This document shows positions 42,378-50,807 of a stretch of DNA of 64,000 nucleotides, piece by piece; the stretch's first letter is position 1, and the number at the start of each line of letters is the position of its first letter. The stretch lies in assembly GCA_965215535.1 (NCBI GenBank), contig OZ244063.1:2666001-2730000 (forward strand), in the 5' to 3' direction. A model generated the notes under the pieces. It saw only the letters and a list, made by a program, of their open reading frames with translations. It did no database searches and was not told the DNA's origin. The stretch is from Bin94 sp965215535 (GTDB lineage: Bacteria; Gemmatimonadota; Gemmatimonadetes; Longimicrobiales; Gaopeijiaceae). The position numbers were made by a program, and so were the translations under genes.

Positions 42378-44558
42378 CTACTTCACGAAGAGCATGTCGC
42401 GGTAGGTCGGCAGCGGCCAGAGCTCGTCGGGAATCACCTTCTCCAGCCGATCGGCCACATCGCGCACCGCATTCGCCGCCGGAATTACATTGTCGCGCAT
42501 GTGCACAACCTTCTCCGCGACCTCTTCGCCGCCCAGCTCCTCGTTCTGCACATCGAGCGCGTCGAGTGCCGCGCTGAGTTCGTCGATCAGACCCGAAACC
42601 CGCGCAATATTGCTGTCCAGGCCCCCGGTCGGGAACTCCGCGCTGTGCACCCCCTGCCGCGCCGACACAAGCTGATTGAGATAGGTCACCGCCGCCGGCA
42701 GAATCATGCAGCGCGCAATGTGCGCAGCGGTCTCGCCCTCGATATTGATCTTGATGAAGTACTGCTCGGTCAGCACCTCGAGCCGGGCTTCGAGCTCTCG
42801 GGGCGACATGACATTATAGCGATCGAAGAGATCCTGATTCTTCTTCGTTCCCAGCGCCGGCAGGGCGTTGACGGTATTGCGCGTGTTGAGCAGGCCGCGC
42901 CGCTCCGCCTCCTCCACCCATTCGTCGGAGTAGTTGTCGCCATTGAAGATAATGCGCTTGAAGGACGGGATCTCGTTTCCGAGCAGCGACCAGAGCGCAT
43001 CCTCAATCGAGGTGCCGGCACTGACGATGGGTTCGAGAAGCTCGGTCCACTCGTCGATCGACTCGGCCACAATCGTGTTGAGCACGGTGGCCGGAAGCGA
43101 GATGCTCGACGAGGAGCCCACCGCGCGAAACTCGAACTTGTTGCCGGTAAAGGCAAAGGGCGAAGTGCGATTGCGATCGCCGGAGTGGCGCGGCAGCTTG
43201 GGGAGCACATTGACGCCAAGCCCCAGGAGGCCGTCGTGCTCGCGCTCCTCCGCCGAACTCGATTCCTCGAGCTGCGAGAAGATGTCCTCGAGCTGGCGGC
43301 CCAGGAAGATCGAGATGATTGAGGGCGGAGCCTCGTTGGCACCCAGGCGGTGGTCGTTGCCCGCAGTCGAGACCGAGGCCAGGAGAAGATCCTGATGCTT
43401 GTCGACGGCGCTCATCACGGCGGTGCAGAAGAAGAGGAAGACGAGGTTGTCGTGCGGGGTTTCGCCGGGCTCCAGAAGATTCCGGTCGGCGGGGCCGAAG
43501 GACCAGTTGAGGTGCTTGCCGCTGCCGTTGATTCCCCGGAAGGGCTTCTCGTGGAAGAGACAGATGAAGCCGTAGTGGCGCGCATTCCGCTCGAGGATGC
43601 GCATCATCAACTGCTGATGGTCCGATGCCACATTCGCGTCTTCGTACACCGGCGCCATCTCGTACTGGCCGGGCGCGACCTCGTTGTGGCGCGTCTTCAT
43701 CGGCACGCCCAGACGATACAGATCCATTTCGACCGACTGGATGCAGGCCAGAACGCGCTCATGGATTTGGCCGAAGTAGTGGTCGTCGAGCTCCTGGCCC
43801 CGCGGCGGCTTGGCCCCGAAGAGGGTGCGGCCAGAGGTCATGAGGTCGGGGCGGCGATAGTAGAACTCGCGATCGAGGAGGAAGAACTCCTGCTCTGGTC
43901 CCAGGCTGGCCTTGACCCGACCCGCGTTGATGCCGAAGAGCTTGAGCGCCCGGCGCGTGACCCGGTCCAGGGCGTCAATCGAGCGCAGAAGCGGGATCTT
44001 GGCGTCGAGGCTGTCGCCCGCCCAACTCGAAAACGCCGTGGGGATGCAGAGATAGGTGGCCGTTTCGCCCCCCATGATGAAGGCCGGCGAGGTGGGGTCC
44101 CAGGCTGTGTAGCCCCGCGCTTCGAAGGTGGCGCGCAGCCCGCCCGACGGGAAGGAGGAGGCGTCGGGTTCGCCCTGTACCAGCTCGTCGCCGCCGAATT
44201 CGGTAATGGCGCGGCCGTCGCGCTCGACCTTGAGGAAGGAATCGTGCTTTTCGGCGGTGCTGCCGGTCAGCGGCTGGAACCAATGGGTGTAATGGGTGGC
44301 ACCGTGGGAAAGGGCCCAATCCTTCATGGCTGCGGCCACGGTATCCGCGACGGTGTGATCCAACTCTTCGCCATCGCGAATGGTGCGCATCAGCTGCTTG
44401 AAGATGTTCTCGGGCAGCCGTGATTTCATCTCGCTCAGCCCGAAGGTGTCCTCGCCGAATGTGCGGGGGAGGAGATTGCGATCGCCGGAACGGGATTCGG
44501 CTCCTCGCCTCCAGGTTTTGGCGGCGCTGACGGAATCGAAGCGTCGGGGGGTGCTCAT
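42378..44558 (-). CDS. glnN: Type III glutamine synthetase (GlnN)
   Basis: A 726-residue ATP-dependent ammonia-glutamate ligase of the large GSIII class, about 720 residues as usual. Characteristic sections: HGATHYTHWFQPLTG, FGGDELVQGEPDASSFPSGGLR, YTAWDPTSPAFI, LGPEQEFFLLDREF (metal Glu), HNEVAPGQYEMAPVYE, GSGKHLNWSFG and the C-terminal AIS-type helix bundle. Forms double-ring dodecamers in known cases and is cytosolic. No ammonium-regulatory genes lie next to it. Start ATG 44558. Confidence 0.95.
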   Translation of the reverse strand: MSTPRRFDSVSAAKTWRRGAESRSGDRNLLPRTFGEDTFGLSEMKSRLPENIFKQLMRTIRDGEELDHTVADTVAAAMKDWALSHGATHYTHWFQPLTGSTAEKHDSFLKVERDGRAITEFGGDELVQGEPDASSFPSGGLRATFEARGYTAWDPTSPAFIMGGETATYLCIPTAFSSWAGDSLDAKIPLLRSIDALDRVTRRALKLFGINAGRVKASLGPEQEFFLLDREFYYRRPDLMTSGRTLFGAKPPRGQELDDHYFGQIHERVLACIQSVEMDLYRLGVPMKTRHNEVAPGQYEMAPVYEDANVASDHQQLMMRILERNARHYGFICLFHEKPFRGINGSGKHLNWSFGPADRNLLEPGETPHDNLVFLFFCTAVMSAVDKHQDLLLASVSTAGNDHRLGANEAPPSIISIFLGRQLEDIFSQLEESSSAEEREHDGLLGLGVNVLPKLPRHSGDRNRTSPFAFTGNKFEFRAVGSSSSISLPATVLNTIVAESIDEWTELLEPIVSAGTSIEDALWSLLGNEIPSFKRIIFNGDNYSDEWVEEAERRGLLNTRNTVNALPALGTKKNQDLFDRYNVMSPRELEARLEVLTEQYFIKINIEGETAAHIARCMILPAAVTYLNQLVSARQGVHSAEFPTGGLDSNIARVSGLIDELSAALDALDVQNEELGGEEVAEKVVHMRDNVIPAANAVRDVADRLEKVIPDELWPLPTYRDMLFVK

Positions 44559-45038
44559 CGTATCGTGTGTCCTCAGGAATCAGGGGGGGAAGTGACTTGG
44601 CGTGGCACGGCGCACCCGGGCAAGCGCACCCGGGCAAGAGCGCACCCCGCCGTCCAAAACTCCATAACGTTGCATCCGAAGGCGGAACGCCGCAAGGCAA
44701 GGGGGTGCGCAGGCCTGCCCGGAGAGGCGATCCGGTTTCCGCTGGGGGGCGCGCAGCACCGAATCGGATTGGAGCCGGATTGCGCGATGCTCCCGCAGAA
44801 GGTGCAAATCTGTCACCTTCAGGGGACACCTCCGTGGCGCCCACCGTCGCCGGGAGGGAGGGAAGGTCGTACCTTGTCCAGACGGGCGATGGGCCGTCGC
44901 AATGCCCCGATTTCACATGTTTCTGACGAGTGTCCGCTCGAAATCCTGTGCCCATGGCACACCCCTTGCATGGTAATCCCACCGTATTGCCACTCCAACG
45001 CCCCCGCAGAGGGACCGAGCCCGGGAGGAAATCGCACG
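44559..45038. other. Divergent intergenic region with a short tandem repeat
   Basis: About 480 bp between glnN and an outer-membrane protein gene. It holds two adjacent copies of GCGCACCCGGGCAA near 44609-44636 and no recognised gene. Promoters for both genes are expected here but none matched well. Confidence 0.45.
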
Positions 45039-45806
45039 ATGACCATTCGCACCTGCTCCGCAGCCCTTGCCGCCCTCGTTGTCCTGGCGGCCGCACCCGC
45101 CGCAACCACCGCACAGTCCGGGGGCGACGGCTTTCTCTTCCAGCAGCCGCGCGTGTCCTTCTCCTTCCGGGCGGGTCTGAGCATGCCGCAGGCGGGCAGC
45201 GGCACCAACGACCGCCCCACTCTCTGGGACGACGCGCGCGAGTTCTTCACCATTCAGAGCTCCGACTTCGCCGGGCCGCTGATCGTGGGCGAGATGGCCA
45301 TCCGGGTCAACAATGCCCTCGATCTGACCCTCGGCGTCGGTCATCACAGCGCCTCGGTTTCGTCGGAATACCGCGACTGGGAGGGCGACGACGGGCTGCC
45401 GATCACGCAGACGACCACCTTCTCCACCACCCCCTTCACCGCCGGCCTGCGCTTCTACCCGCTGCCGCGCGGGCGTTCGGTGGGCACCCTGGCCTGGGTT
45501 CCGAACCGGATCAACCCCTTTGTGGGAATCGCCGGCGGCATCGTCCGCTATCGCTTCGAGCAGCATGGCGAGTTCATCGACTTCGTGACATCCGACATCT
45601 ACCGCGATGGATTCCTTTCCGATGGACAGGGAGCGACTGTACATTTCTCGGGTGGGGTGGAGATCGGTCTCAACCGGCACCTGATGCTGGCTGGCGAGGC
45701 CCGGTACGGGATCGGAAGCGGGCCCCTGAGCAGCGACTTTGTCGGGTTCCCGGATCTGGATCTGGCGGGACTCAACCTCTCGGCCGGGCTGACGGCCCGG
45801 TTCTAG
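45039..45806 (+). CDS. Outer-membrane beta-barrel protein
   Basis: A 255-residue protein with a Sec signal (MTIRTCSAALAALVVLAAAP, cleaved near TTAQ). Alternating hydrophobic/polar strands follow (RVSFSFRAGLSM, ALDLTLGVGHHSASVSS, TAGLRFYPLPRG, ATVHFSGGVEIGLNRHLMLAGEARYGIG) and the chain ends in a phenylalanine (LTARF), the usual signal for outer-membrane insertion. GGGAGGA lies 9 nt before ATG 45039. Resembles small OmpW/opacity-type barrels; role not known. Confidence 0.75.
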   Translation: MTIRTCSAALAALVVLAAAPAATTAQSGGDGFLFQQPRVSFSFRAGLSMPQAGSGTNDRPTLWDDAREFFTIQSSDFAGPLIVGEMAIRVNNALDLTLGVGHHSASVSSEYRDWEGDDGLPITQTTTFSTTPFTAGLRFYPLPRGRSVGTLAWVPNRINPFVGIAGGIVRYRFEQHGEFIDFVTSDIYRDGFLSDGQGATVHFSGGVEIGLNRHLMLAGEARYGIGSGPLSSDFVGFPDLDLAGLNLSAGLTARF

Positions 45807-45874
45807 CGGCGACGGCCGGGGCCGGAGCGTCGGCTTGCGGGCCAATGTGCCATGACAAAAAGGACGAAAACGAC

Positions 45875-47104
45875 ATGAAGAAGACACGCGCAGATTTGCC
45901 AACGTTTCTGATGCGCACAACTCTGGTCGGGACACTGTCTGTCCTGGTCTTCGGAGGTGCGGTCGCCGCGCAGCAGACCGACGAGCGCATGGGGTGGCAG
46001 CCCTACCTGGGGTGCTGGGAGCGCCCGCAGCCGCCGGCCGGAGACGAAGCCGCCAACGCCGTAGATGCCGCCGCCGCCGAGGGCGTGCTCTGCTTCGTGG
46101 CCAACGAGGCCGGGGTGGAGATGCTGACTGTCGTTGCCGGCGCGATCACGCACCGCGAGCCCTTCCCGGCCGATGGACAGCCGCGCACAATCGAGCAGGA
46201 TGGTTGCCGCGGAACCGAACAGGCCCGCTTTTCGGCCGATCGCCGCCGGATCTACACCGCATCGCAGATCTCCTGCGACGATGGAGCGGAGCGGCAGAGC
46301 ACCGGAATCATCTCAATGCCGAACCCTTCGGCCTGGCTGGATGTGCGGGCCATGGAGACCGGGGGTGAATCGGCGGCCTGGTCGCAGTGGTACTGGCGCG
46401 CCTCGAGCGAAGTGCTGACCGCGCTGGGAATCTCGACCGGCCAGGATACGGCCCCCCTGGCGCTCCGGGGCGCGGCATCGTACGCGGCGGCGCCGATTGC
46501 GATCGACCACGTGATCGATGCAATCCAGAATGTGGATTCCAGAGCGGTCGAGGCCTGGATTGCAGAGGCCGGACATCCCTTTGCGCATCTCGATTCCGAC
46601 GATCTCGTCCGACTGGACGATGCGGGGGTGCCGGGGCATGTGGTCGATGTGGTCGTTGCGGTTTCCTTCCCCAACCGCTTTGCCCTCAATCGCCAGGCAG
46701 CCCACACCGATGACGCGGTTCGCAGCGCGCGCGCCGCCCGTCCCATCATGATTGCCCCCGGCTACTACGATCCCTATTGGGGTGGCTACGGATACAGCCC
46801 CTACTACAACCGCTACGGAAGGTATGGGTATGGCGGCTACTGGGGATACGGAGGCTACGGCTGGGGCGGAGGCTACTACCGTCCGGTCATCGTCGAGGTT
46901 GCCCCGGCAGAGCAGGAGCGGGGCGGTCGCTGGGTCGCGGGCAGAGGATACCGCGGAGCGCGCCCCACGGCGGGTTCGGCGCCACCGCGCACCGGCGGCG
47001 GTGAATCGGTCCGCAGCAGTGGCGGGTCGCGCGGCTCGGCGGCAACCGGCAGCGGTCGTTCGACAGGTGGCCGCAAGGCCCGGCCCAAGGGCGGCAAGGG
47101 ATAA
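45875..47104 (+). CDS. Exported protein with Gly/Tyr-rich C-terminus, unknown function
   Basis: A 409-residue protein. The N-terminus (MKKTRADLPTFLMRTTLVGT, hydrophobic, cleaved near AVAAQ) is a signal peptide. The folded part begins GWQPYLGCWERP and contains LCFVANEAGVEMLTVV, TEQARFSADRRRIYTAS and WLDVRAMETGG. Residues about 285-330 are Gly/Tyr-rich (YGYGGYWGYGGYGWGGGYY) and the last roughly 70 are Arg/Gly/Ser-rich. Not recognised beyond this. The low-complexity tail suggests a surface, matrix or nucleic-acid-binding role but this is a guess. Located 68 bp after the barrel gene. Confidence 0.68.
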   Translation: MKKTRADLPTFLMRTTLVGTLSVLVFGGAVAAQQTDERMGWQPYLGCWERPQPPAGDEAANAVDAAAAEGVLCFVANEAGVEMLTVVAGAITHREPFPADGQPRTIEQDGCRGTEQARFSADRRRIYTASQISCDDGAERQSTGIISMPNPSAWLDVRAMETGGESAAWSQWYWRASSEVLTALGISTGQDTAPLALRGAASYAAAPIAIDHVIDAIQNVDSRAVEAWIAEAGHPFAHLDSDDLVRLDDAGVPGHVVDVVVAVSFPNRFALNRQAAHTDDAVRSARAARPIMIAPGYYDPYWGGYGYSPYYNRYGRYGYGGYWGYGGYGWGGGYYRPVIVEVAPAEQERGGRWVAGRGYRGARPTAGSAPPRTGGGESVRSSGGSRGSAATGSGRSTGGRKARPKGGKG

Positions 47105-47191
47105 TCCCTCTCGTCCCCGGCGATCCCGCTCCAGCGAAGCCTCTCTAATGCGGCAGACTGACGGCGCGTCCGGGCGGACAACCGATCACCG

Positions 47192-47917
47192 ATGACTGCA
47201 CCGGCTCAGCTCGGCGACCTGGCCGGGCTCTCGGATGCCCTGGGATCGAGCCCACTTCTGGCCTTGGTCGTGCTCTTCGGCGCTGGAGTCCTCACCAGCC
47301 TGACCCCATGCGTCTATCCGATGATCCCCATCACCGCATCGGTCATTTCGGGGACTGCGCGGCAGGGACAGTCGTGGCGGCGCACCCTGGCGCTGACCCT
47401 CTGCTATGTGTCGGGGCTGGCTCTTCTCTACGCCCTGCTCGGCACCCTGGCCGGCCTGACCGGAACGCTCTTTGGCACGGTCAGCGCCAGCCCCTGGGCG
47501 CTCTTCGCGATTGGCAACCTGCTTCTGGTCTTCGCCCTTGCCATGCTGGACGTGATTCCCATTCGGGTCCCGCAGAGGCTGATGAACTGGGCAGCCACCC
47601 GCGAGGGCGGATCGTACGGGGCGGTTTTTGTTCTGGGTGCCACCTCGGGCGTCGTCGCCGCGCCCTGTGGAGCGCCCGCCTTCGCCGCAGTCCTTGCCTG
47701 GGTCGCCGCCACCGGAGCAGGGTTGATGGGGTTTGTCTATCTTTTTGTCTTCTCGCTGGGAATGACTGCCCTGCTCGTGGCTGTCGGTCTCTTTTCGGGC
47801 GCGGCCTCGCGGCTTCCCCGATCGGGCCCGTGGATGGTTGTGATCAAGCGGGCAGCGGCGATCGTCATGCTTGGCGTGGCGCAGTACTACTTCATTCTGA
47901 CCGGATACAACCTCTGA
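47192..47917 (+). CDS. ccdA: CcdA/DsbD-type transmembrane thiol-electron carrier
   Basis: A 241-residue membrane protein with about six transmembrane helices. FGAGVLTSLTPCVYPMIPITA contains the first redox cysteine, and SGVVAAPCGAPAFAAVLA the second, in the two symmetry-related positions of CcdA/DsbD. It passes electrons from cytosolic thioredoxin to periplasmic thiol proteins for cytochrome c maturation or disulphide reduction. A TlpA-like thioredoxin gene follows. The stop codon lies within a 17-bp tandem repeat. Confidence 0.9.
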   Translation: MTAPAQLGDLAGLSDALGSSPLLALVVLFGAGVLTSLTPCVYPMIPITASVISGTARQGQSWRRTLALTLCYVSGLALLYALLGTLAGLTGTLFGTVSASPWALFAIGNLLLVFALAMLDVIPIRVPQRLMNWAATREGGSYGAVFVLGATSGVVAAPCGAPAFAAVLAWVAATGAGLMGFVYLFVFSLGMTALLVAVGLFSGAASRLPRSGPWMVVIKRAAAIVMLGVAQYYFILTGYNL

Positions 47918-47946
47918 CCGGATACAGCCTCTGACCGGATACAGCC
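47896..47946 (+). repeat. Three tandem copies of a 17-bp unit
   Basis: TCTGACCGGATACAACC (47896-47912), then TCTGACCGGATACAGCC twice (47913-47929 and 47930-47946). The ccdA stop lies in the second copy. The unit is not a multiple of three, so copy-number change in the first unit would alter the end of CcdA. The following gene starts at 48026. Confidence 0.93.
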
Positions 47947-48025
47947 TCTGCCGCCGCCAGCCGCCACCGGGCCGGCCTCGTTGCAGAAGCTGCCAGCCGG
48001 AAACTCCCTTTTGAGGAAACAGACA

Positions 48026-48679
48026 ATGCCAGGATTGCATATCCGCGTGCTCCCTGAACGCCACACACGACCGCAGACGGCGAGCGCATGCACGGGTTTG
48101 CCGGGCCGCCGGCCCACCCGCAGCTCGCAGAGTGTGTCGGGCCCACAGCGACGGCGACGAATCGCCGGAATGGCCGGCGTGGCTCTCTGCGCGGCGACCC
48201 TCGTCTCTCTTCTGATCGGGCCGAGTCGGGCAGAGGCGCAGGAGGCGGGCCTGGGTCTTCCGCCGGGAACCCCCGCACCCGACGCACAGGTGCAGGATCT
48301 CGATGGCAATCCGGTTTCCCTGCACGACCTGATCGACGGCCGCCCCGCCCTGCTCAAGTTCTGGGCCACCTGGTGTGAACAGTGCGAGGCGCTGCAACCG
48401 CGCATCGACGAGGTGGTGGAGCGCTTCGGCGAAGAGGTGGCGGTGATTGCGGTGGCCGTTGCGGTCAATCAGAACCCGCGCCGCATTCGTCGCCACATTG
48501 AGGCGCACGCCCCCCCGTATCCATTTGTGTACGACGCGCGGGGCGAGGCCGTGCGCGCCTACCAGGCCCTGACCACGGCGGTGGTTGTGCTTGTCGATGG
48601 CCAGGGCAGTGTGGTCTCGACCGGGGTGGGACCCGATCAGGAGCTCGCCGAGGCGGTGGCCGCGCTGATGGGAGACTGA
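48026..48679 (+). CDS. Exported TlpA-like thioredoxin-domain protein
   Basis: A 217-residue protein with a long basic N-terminus, a hydrophobic segment (VALCAATLVSLLIGP) and a thioredoxin fold: PAPDAQVQDLDGNPVSLHDL, the active site FWATWCEQCEALQP (Cys-Glu-Gln-Cys), then VAVAVNQNPRRIRRHI and a cis-Pro-less TTAVVVLVDGQG strand. It is probably membrane-anchored in the periplasm and reduced by the CcdA encoded upstream. GAGGAA precedes ATG 48026 by 8 nt. The usual cis-proline before the strand (TPT/VPT) reads TTA here, which is a noteworthy change. Confidence 0.83.
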   Translation: MPGLHIRVLPERHTRPQTASACTGLPGRRPTRSSQSVSGPQRRRRIAGMAGVALCAATLVSLLIGPSRAEAQEAGLGLPPGTPAPDAQVQDLDGNPVSLHDLIDGRPALLKFWATWCEQCEALQPRIDEVVERFGEEVAVIAVAVAVNQNPRRIRRHIEAHAPPYPFVYDARGEAVRAYQALTTAVVVLVDGQGSVVSTGVGPDQELAEAVAALMGD

Positions 48680-48710
48680 GGCCGGCCCGCAGGCTTCGCA
48701 GGCTGCTCTA

Positions 48711-49292
48711 CTACCCCTCCACCTCCGGCGTCACCTCGTCAATGGCCGCTGCCAGCTCTTCGTACGCCGCCGGATCAACCTGATTGAAGCGGGGGATCAC
48801 CTTGGCCACGTGGCCATCGGGTCCGACCACGATCACGGCCCGGCTTCCCACCGTGCCATTGTCGCGAACCTCTCCTCCGAAGGACGAAAAGGCGTCGCCG
48901 GCGGCATCGCTGCCGAAGAGATAGGGAAAGTCCTCGTCGCGGAGCCACGATGCACCCTCTTCCGGCGAGTCGTTCGAGATCGCCATGAGCACAACGTTGC
49001 GGCCCTCATTGAACAGCTCTGCGTACTGATCACGGTACGCTCTCATCTGAACCGTTCAGCCACGGGTCCTGACCCGAAAGAAGAAGGCCAGCACAACCGT
49101 CTCGCCGCGGTAGTCGCTCAGGCTGACCGGATCGCGAAGGATTCCGTGGCGGGTGGCGCCGGGAATGGTGAAATCGGGAGCCATCTCGCCGACCTGAATC
49201 AGGCCGTCGCCGGTCTCCTGGGCAGAGGCGCCCGGGGGGGCAGCCGGGATGAGGACGGCCAGGAGAGCCGCAATCGTCAGAAGTCCGCGCAT
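48711..49292 (-). CDS. Exported peroxiredoxin with in-frame UGA at the peroxidatic position (selenoprotein candidate)
   Basis: One frame runs from ATG 49292 through a UGA at 49058-49056 to the stop at 48711, giving 193 residues if UGA is decoded as selenocysteine 79. The signal peptide is MRGLLTIAALLAVLIPAA. The peroxiredoxin fold has GEMAPDFTIPGATRHG, VSLSDYRGETVVLAFFFRVR, then T-R-G-U-T-V-Q-M (T-x-x-U), RAYRDQY, LMAISNDSPEEGASWL and GSRAVIVVGPDG with the conserved Arg. The Pro of the usual PxxxTxxC is a Phe here. A hairpin follows the UGA at the right distance. Neighbouring CcdA and TlpA genes could supply reducing power. Alternative: a Cys codon mutated to a stop. Confidence 0.82.
49021..49040 (-). 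promoter_or_regulatory. Bacterial SECIS-like hairpin after the UGA
   Basis: On the minus strand GCGTAC, an 8-nt loop CGTGATCA, then GTACGC; the stem is perfect. It begins 15 nt after the UGA (49058-49056) and the loop begins about 21 nt after it, with a G as the second loop base. These values fit the published description of bacterial SECIS elements (stem close to the UGA, apical loop with a G in the first two bases). The hairpin also encodes RAYRDQY, so it serves coding as well. Confidence 0.65.
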
Positions 49293-49429
49293 GGTTCCAT
49301 GTCTCCAGTATGCCAGGGGTGAGAGAGGGGGGCGCCGGCGCATTCGGGACGACGCCCGACCGGTGCCGCTAGCACGATGGCGCAGCGACGGCCTGGAAGC
49401 AAGGGGGAAGGGGGCGCATACAAGGCACT

Positions 49430-50614
49430 CTACCCCACCGGCTCCAGCCGCACGATCGGGGTCATGCCGCTGCGCTCCTCGATCGCGATGTAGATAAAGC
49501 CGTCGGGGCCTTGGCGAATGTCGCGCACGCGCCCCATATCCTGCAGAATGGTTTCGCTGGCCACGACCTGGCCGTCTTCGATCGTGAGGCGGTCGATGCG
49601 CTGGCCTACCAGTCCCCCCGCCAGCAGATTGCCCTGCCACTCGGGGAAGCGGTCGCCGCTGTAGAAGGCGAGGCCGGAGACGCCGATCGAGGGCACCCAG
49701 ATGTGAATGGGCTGCTCCATGCCATCCTGGTGGGTGGAGGCGTGAATGGCGCTGCCCGAGCGATAGTTGACGCCATAGCCGATGACCGGCCAGCCGTAGT
49801 TGGCGCCGGGGGTGGAGAGGTTGACCTCGTCGCCGCCCTGGGGGCCGTGTTCGGTGAGGAAGACGGCGTCGGTGCCGGGCTGAATGGCGAGCCCCTGGGC
49901 ATTGCGGTGTCCATAGCTCCAGATCTCGGGGCGCGCGCCCTCCATGCCGACAAAGGGATTGTCTTCGGGAATGCGGCCGTCGTCGTGCAGCCGCACGGTG
50001 ACGCCATGATGGTTGGAGAGATCCTGGGCCGGGTGCGCCGCCAGATCGCCGCGCGGCGGAATTTGCCGGTCGCCGATCGTGAGGTAGAGGTAGCCTGCGG
50101 AATCGAAGGCGAGGCGGCAGCCGTAGTGGCCATTGCCCTCGGAGATCGCCTCGAAGATCTCGTCGGTCATGGTGAAGCGGTCGTCCGTGAAGGTGCCGCG
50201 AATGACCGAGGTCGTGCCGCCGGGAGAGTCGCCGGTGGCCTTCGAGTAGCTGAGATAGATCAGCCGGTTCGACTCGAAATCGGGGTGGGGCAGGACCTCG
50301 AGCAGGCCGCCCTGGCCGCGCGCCACCACCTCGGGGATTCCGGGAACGGGATCGGGCAGAAGCGCGCCGTCGCGAATGATGCGCAGACGGCCGGGCCGCT
50401 CGGTGACCAGGATGTCGCCACCGGGAAGAAAGCCCATCGACCAGGGAACCTCGAGCCCCTCGGCCACCGTCACCACGCGGTAGTTGTGCAGCGCGGTGCG
50501 GACGATTTCGTCGGTCCCGGTCATGGAACCATTGCCCGCCGACTGGGTGCAGGCGGGGGTTGCGGTCAGCAGGAGGGCGGTCGCCAGGAAAATGGAAGAG
50601 GATGTGCGAATCAT
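49430..50614 (-). CDS. PQQ-dependent soluble aldose/sugar dehydrogenase-like lipoprotein
   Basis: A 394-residue six-bladed propeller of the sGDH/Asd type. N-terminal signal with lipobox-like LLLTATPAC. Motifs: GLEVPWSMGFLPGGDILVTERPGRLR, ISEGNGHYGCRLAFD with the catalytic His, YLTIGDRQ, YGHRNAQGLAIQPG and EHGPQGGDEVNLSTPGANYGWP. Members oxidise sugars in the periplasm with PQQ as cofactor, using external electron acceptors. GAGG lies 8 nt before ATG 50614. No PQQ synthesis gene is in the window. The leader contains TACAA repeats near 50673-50692 of unknown meaning. Confidence 0.87.
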   Translation of the reverse strand: MIRTSSSIFLATALLLTATPACTQSAGNGSMTGTDEIVRTALHNYRVVTVAEGLEVPWSMGFLPGGDILVTERPGRLRIIRDGALLPDPVPGIPEVVARGQGGLLEVLPHPDFESNRLIYLSYSKATGDSPGGTTSVIRGTFTDDRFTMTDEIFEAISEGNGHYGCRLAFDSAGYLYLTIGDRQIPPRGDLAAHPAQDLSNHHGVTVRLHDDGRIPEDNPFVGMEGARPEIWSYGHRNAQGLAIQPGTDAVFLTEHGPQGGDEVNLSTPGANYGWPVIGYGVNYRSGSAIHASTHQDGMEQPIHIWVPSIGVSGLAFYSGDRFPEWQGNLLAGGLVGQRIDRLTIEDGQVVASETILQDMGRVRDIRQGPDGFIYIAIEERSGMTPIVRLEPVG

Positions 50615-50807
50615 GAGTTGCGCCTCGGGAAGCTGCGGGTGGGTCGGAGGGAAGCAAGCGAGAGGAGATCGCTACAACCGTACAAGATACAACAGGAAAA
50701 GCCGAAGGGGTGCATTCGGACACGTTGTCGGACAGGCTCAGCCGCTCCGATCCTGCCTCTGCCCGGTCCACAACCGGTGGGTCATGCCAGGCGTCGCGCG
50801 GATGCCG

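Noticed and set aside
49048..49058. Palindrome TGAACGGTTCA containing the UGA codon
   Set aside because: Too short a loop to fold as RNA; the functional hairpin is the one at 49021-49040.
50673..50692. Three TACAA motifs upstream of the PQQ dehydrogenase as a regulator-binding array
   Set aside because: Spacing is uneven (8 and 7 bp) and there is no supporting symmetry; too weak to call.
49056..50771. 571-codon minus-strand frame covering the PQQ dehydrogenase and the start of the peroxiredoxin
   Set aside because: Only its last 79 codons are real (peroxiredoxin N-terminus up to the UGA); the rest is out of frame with the clear PQQ-dependent dehydrogenase.
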